Part shown: one piece after another, positions 60,183 to 64,000 of the stretch
Layout: each line of letters opens with the position of its first letter
Numbering within the stretch: the stretch's first letter is position 1
From: Succinivibrio dextrinosolvens
Lineage (GTDB): Bacteria; Pseudomonadota; Gammaproteobacteria; Enterobacterales; Succinivibrionaceae
NCBI RefSeq assembly: GCF_011065405.1
Contig: NZ_CP047056.1
Span: 3,404,546-3,468,545 of the forward strand
Length of the DNA: 64,000 nt
Reading direction: 5' to 3'
Position numbers and translations under genes: made by a program
Notes under the pieces: model-generated
What the model was told of the DNA's origin: nothing
The model's database searches: none
The model's input: the letters and a program-made list of their open reading frames with translations, nothing else

Positions 60183-60947
60183 TTAATTCTCCTGCAGAGC
60201 CTCTCCAGGATGTTCCTTTCAGAACCACCTCAATATCACAGTCTCTAAAAAGTCTGTCAGCCAGCGCATCGCGGATAGGACTTTCATCTATCACATTTTG
60301 AGAGATTTCTTCTTTAGCTGAGTCGTTATAATGGTTGAGCCTATGCCATATCTGATATCAGCTATTTCATTAAGAGCACAAACGGCCTTGTCGTGGATGG
60401 TCTCTAAACCATAGTCGTCAAGGATAAGTAGCTCTATTTTTCTGAGCCTTTCTTTGAATCTGGAGAACGCAACTGGATTTTTTGCCTCGATTAAACTTAT
60501 GAAATCAGACATGCGATAAAAAAGTACCGAATGTCCCTTAAGCATCGCTTCAACTCCAGTAGCACAAGCCAATAAGGTCTTGCCCGTACCTGTAGGTCCT
60601 GTAATCACTATGTTGATAGCCTTATTTAAAAAATCACCATCCTTCAGTTTCAAAAGGAGTTCATTACTTAATCCTCTTGATGGTGCAGGTGAAATCTGCC
60701 TTAAATAAACTTTGTTACGGATTTTTGAATTTAAAAGAAGTCTCTTAAAACGATTATTGCTTACATGCTCGTTATAAGCCTCGAGGCAGCGTTTTAATCT
60801 ATCTTCAAAAGACATGTCTTTAAATAAGGCCTCATTACTGAACTGCTCTACAATTTCACTGTAAAAACCATCGAGCTTGTTCTCCTGAATCATCGTTAAT
60901 ATTTCTTTCTGTTCAGGAAGTAAAACTACATTAGATAGACTGCTCAT
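60163..60947 (-). pseudogene. istB: IstB-like ATPase, copy 2 (one frameshift near the C-terminus)
   Basis: The correct N-terminus MSSLSNVVLLPEQKEIL is in frame here, with Walker A and B as in copy 1. One T is missing near 60294-60297, so the open frame stops at 60291 and the last ~45 codons (RLFRDCDIEVVLKGTSWR) are out of frame. It starts 3 bp after istA. Confidence 0.85.
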
Positions 60948-60950
60948 TGC

Positions 60951-62613
60951 TTAATTCTCCTGATTTTCATCGTTTTCGGTTGTGCGAATATAGGCAGAAT
61001 CATCATCCTGAGGCCTGAATATCTCAGTCTGATGCTCATACTGTCGGTCATGCTGATATTGATCTTCTAGCTGTTTATAAAGATCCTGTATTGAATAGAT
61101 ATTCCAAAAGTTTGTTGACATATTTAGCACAGACAAACAGGCCTCAGAATAAAGAAACTTGTAAGCACTGCGTTTAAATCCATTGATCACGGCTATGCAC
61201 GAACGGATGGTAATTTTTTCTGATCTATTGTTATTCTTATCGAATTTGATTTTTGATATGCAGTAACGATATAAGCCGTCATCCAGACTTTTACTGATTT
61301 CAAGCACATCATCAGTTGAATTGTAGATGCGGTTTTTTCTGTCAATGTTCTGATGAGCTTCAGGCTTGTGAGAATCGACAACAGTCCTGCCTTCGCCATC
61401 TGTTCTAAGGTGTCGGCATATTTCCTTGCCTTCATATTTAACGATTATGTAATCATTACTGGTATACACATCAACCCGCTTGCCTATATACAGATAAGGC
61501 ACGGAATAATAATGCTCATTAATCTGTATCTGGTAGGACTGAGGAACTATCATGGAGATACTGTCCCCCTGATACTGTGGTATTTTTGATGCTACTGTAA
61601 GTAGGGGCAACTCATGGGTTTTAAACAGATATTCTCTGGTTTTATCCGAGCTTTTTCTGAAAGGAGCCTGATTTATAAGGTTGTTTACTAATCCTGTCAG
61701 AACCTTGTTATGCTCACTTATAGTTCTCTGATTGTTACTGAATTCGTTGCGTTTAGCTTCAAGTCTACGTTCTATTAAACCAATTGATGACTCAACTGCA
61801 CTTTTAGCCTGAGGGTGTCTTACTGGACATGCCTCGGCACACATTCCTAACTGCTGTATGTAGTAAGCAAAGTTTTCGTTGATTACAGCTTCTGCTCCAT
61901 TATGTCTGTTAACCCAGCAGCGGGCATTATCTACAACCAGAACAGATGGATGTCTATTCTCAATATATCTGCAGGCATTGCCAATAACTCTGCAACTTTC
62001 GGCAGTAGACTGAGCTGTGACAAATTCGGCATAAACGTAATATGATGCAGGAAAACATATAGCCATTATCCAGCAGGATACTCTACCGTTATATGTCAGA
62101 AGCTCATATTTATCTCCGCTAAAATCAAGCTGAGCATATACTCCATATGGAAAGGATTGTGCATAATAGTATTCAGGCTCACTTTCCTTAAGTTTCTTTT
62201 CTATTTCGTTAACCCTGGCTGAATAATAAGAAAGGCTTAAAGGTGTTAGCTGTTTTAGCTGTGAATCATATAGATAATCTTTGTAACTGTCTTTTATTGT
62301 CTGTTTATTCTCATGAATCTTTTCAACAATTTCGTTAAAATCAGGCAAATTTTTACTTTCACTGTCACTTCTTACTGTTTTTCGTGGTTCTAGTGGATAC
62401 AGCGTATTGTATAGCTCCTGAGGACTCATATGATTAAATGTCATAGGATCATTTATTTTAATACCTTAATCTTTTTCTGATCCGCTCTACAGAGGTGGGA
62501 GATACTCTTGCGATTTTGGCAATATGCCTATTAGAAAAGCTTGAGGAAAGGATATTTGCACAGATCACTTTCAACTTAGCTGCACTCAAATATGAATTTT
62601 GCTTCGAACTCAT
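60951..62613 (-). pseudogene. istA: IstA-like transposase, copy 2 (N-terminal frameshifts)
   Basis: Open for 497 codons from an internal ATG at 62444, including the whole integrase core. The true start (62613..62611, MSSKQNSYLSAAKLK) and HTH are out of frame because two T-runs near 62457 and 62475 are each one T shorter than in copy 1. The C-terminal half that is broken in copy 1 is continuous here. Confidence 0.85.
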
Positions 62614-62730
62614 AGGTTAAATTCTCCATTTTCTCCTCAGATTTGAGGTAAAAATAAGGATAAAGCCTATCCTGAGTTGTTATATGAAACTGTGTTGCTA
62701 AGATAAGTTAATGGACTGATATACCATGTT

Positions 62731-62985
62731 TTATTTGTAATAAAATAGTAAGGTCTCAAGTGGATGCAACTGCCTTTTTGAAGGAAGTCTCTCAGTTCTT
62801 TTCTGCCAATAAAAAAGCTCGTCACGAAACAGGATATATCTTTTCAAAAGCTGTTCCTTTCTTGATTTTATATACAGCATTTTCAAAAGAAATCTGCTCT
62901 GGAAACGATGAGAGTTTAGATAATCCCATTGCTTAACAGTAAGTTTGATGGCTGTATGCTGGCTTATAAAATCGGTGAAAACCAT
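62731..62985 (-). CDS. Small ORF upstream of istA, copy 2 (84 aa version)
   Basis: The same start as the 106-codon ORF in copy 1, but the T-run (six instead of eight, minus sense) shifts the frame, so the tail becomes FYWQKRTERLPSKRQ and ends earlier. Either version could be right; a length-variable tract is possible. Confidence 0.4.
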   Translation of the reverse strand: MVFTDFISQHTAIKLTVKQWDYLNSHRFQSRFLLKMLYIKSRKEQLLKRYILFRDELFYWQKRTERLPSKRQLHPLETLLFYYK

Positions 62986-63286
62986 AAAAGAGATTTAACT
63001 GTATAGTTTGAATAAGGAAGGACAAAGTCAGGTAGTACTACATGGGAGCGCTGAGAAGTTGAATCTGTAAGAACTCGAGGTAGAAGTAAATTCCTATCGG
63101 GAACTGTTACATGCTTTATGATTCTTTTACAGGTACCATTCCGTTTTATCTTATTGCAATGGAGAAGCTTTTTTAACCAGACTAAAACCTCATCAGAGAT
63201 CTCAATTCTGGTAATATAACCGGTCCCCTAGGGACAAGACTTATCCGAAAGAATTTATATGGTAGAATGATCATGACGTTAGTCAG

Positions 63287-63326
63287 CCACGATCCCCGGG
63301 TCTGCGAAAACTTTGGGGGATCGTGG
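63287..63326. other. Strong 11-bp-stem hairpin (copy 2)
   Basis: The same CCACGATCCCC/GGGGATCGTGG hairpin as in copy 1, in the gene-free stretch 62986-64000. Confidence 0.7.
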
Positions 63327-63717
63327 TCTATCCAAAAATAACTAAAACTTCTTTAAGTTTAGTTAACTCATCATAAATACACCTTTCAAAGACAATAATC
63401 CTAAAGAAATAAAGATAAAAATGTTGATCTATTCCAAGAAAATGCGTTAGAAATAATAGTGTCTGGGGATAAAAATAGAAGTTTTTCAGTGAACCTGAAA
63501 AGCAATAAAAAGTGCACACATAGAACAGTAGAAAGTGATCACTATAAACAAAATTAATGGTTCAGATTAAGAGGATCTTTCAACAATTCACAATGTAAAT
63601 TCTAAAAGAACAATCTGACTGTAAAAGTCAGTCAAAATACTCAAAACAATTTTTGGCTTATGCTACCGTTCTGAGTAGTTACCAAAATTAACCTTAGTTC
63701 TTTGCCAACTTGGTGAC

Positions 63718-63884
63718 GGACGACGCAGCTAAGATCGGTCCACTTCCGCAAAATAACATGAGTCCATGCGCGCAACATAAGATCGGTCCTAGAACGCAGA
63801 GTAACATGTGTCCAAGTCCGCAAACTAACTTAGGTCCAAAAACGCAAGTTAACATAGGTCCACAGCTGCAGATATCCTGAGTCC
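63718..63884. repeat. Array of seven degenerate 24-bp repeats (copy 2)
   Basis: Identical in layout to 38557-38723, with GTCC first at 63738. By analogy an istA gene should begin at the first base beyond the window. Confidence 0.8.
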
Positions 63885-64000
63885 AAAATCATTCTCATAA
63901 ATATTTCTATTTTCATCATTCTCTCTGAAATCTTTTCTTTTCCTGTTTATTTCTAAACTTAGTAATGCAGTAATGTTGCTGCAGTCACTGGAGACCTGAA

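Larger units (their letters stand above)
59175..63559 (-). mobile_element. IS21-like element with accessory genes (copy 2)
   Basis: The counterpart of 34015-38397 with the same end repeats (CATTAATTTTGT inverted, GTGTGCACTTTTT inverted). The perfect hairpin after the last gene lies at 59252-59274. The short gene-free stretch between this and the large IS66-type element (58964-59174) shows nothing new. Confidence 0.75.
48367..64000. repeat. 15.6-kb direct repeat, copy 2 (continues past the window)
   Basis: The counterpart of 23210-38839, offset by 25,157 bp at the start and 25,161 bp at the end because of small indels. Identity still holds at the last base of the window, immediately before the position of the solo istA start codon. 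The left junction follows the GT2 gene with ATTTAAATA, close to the ATTTAAATT on the far side of the IS4 element, as if this were the original IS insertion site. Confidence 0.97.

Noticed and set aside
63641..63823. 60-codon minus-strand ORF with an 8-residue repeat
   Set aside because: It is the translation of the 24-bp repeat array. Copy 1 has no such ORF because of one base difference.
1..64000. tRNA or rRNA genes
   Set aside because: No cloverleaf with a T-loop GTTCGANNC and CCA-type end, and no rRNA-like sequence, was recognised on either strand by eye.

Overview
The window looks like chromosome of a host-associated gammaproteobacterium. It carries an Rnf/Rsx electron-transport operon, nth, a phosphoethanolamine transferase, tatD, MsbA-like and Rml genes of proteobacterial type. 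Core genes have moderate GC, while the surface-polysaccharide genes are very AT-rich. A Succinivibrionaceae-like gut or rumen bacterium is my inference from gene style; no marker here proves it.

Layout. (1) 1-5.3 kb: rsxABCDG on the minus strand (rsxG runs off the left edge), with nth divergent. (2) 5.3-11.9 kb: two tiny membrane-protein ORFs, a 12 x 9-bp tandem repeat upstream of a lipid A/core phosphoethanolamine transferase gene, a membrane-protein gene cut in two by an IS1634-type element, and tatD. (3) 12-23.2 kb: a surface-polysaccharide locus with two RgpF-like genes, a Wzy-like gene, GT2-like and GT8 glycosyltransferases, an MsbA-like ABC transporter, rfbA-rfbC-rfbB (no rfbD seen) and another GT2. 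(4) 23.2-38.8 kb: the first copy of a 15.6-kb repeat holding an IS4-type element, a Wzy-like gene, a GT52/polysialyltransferase-like gene, an IS66 tnpC, a 4.57-kb IS66-type element with an 8-bp target duplication and a giant transposase, and an IS21-like element with extra genes. (5) 38.8-48.4 kb: a solo istA, an ISAs1-type element, wzx, an IS630-type element, a GT8 and a GT2. (6) 48.4 kb to the end: a second direct copy of the 15.6-kb repeat, still matching at the last base of the window.

The polysaccharide genes form a Wzx/Wzy-type pathway: Rml enzymes supply dTDP-sugars, the glycosyltransferases build the unit, Wzx flips it and Wzy polymerises it. The wzy and GT52-like genes are intact only in the second repeat copy.

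Data quality: about fifteen broken ORFs are restored by adding one base to a homopolymer. The two repeat copies differ almost only in homopolymer lengths, with two substitutions noticed. Much of the apparent gene decay is therefore probably sequencing error. I still annotate the sequence as given and say where each lesion lies.
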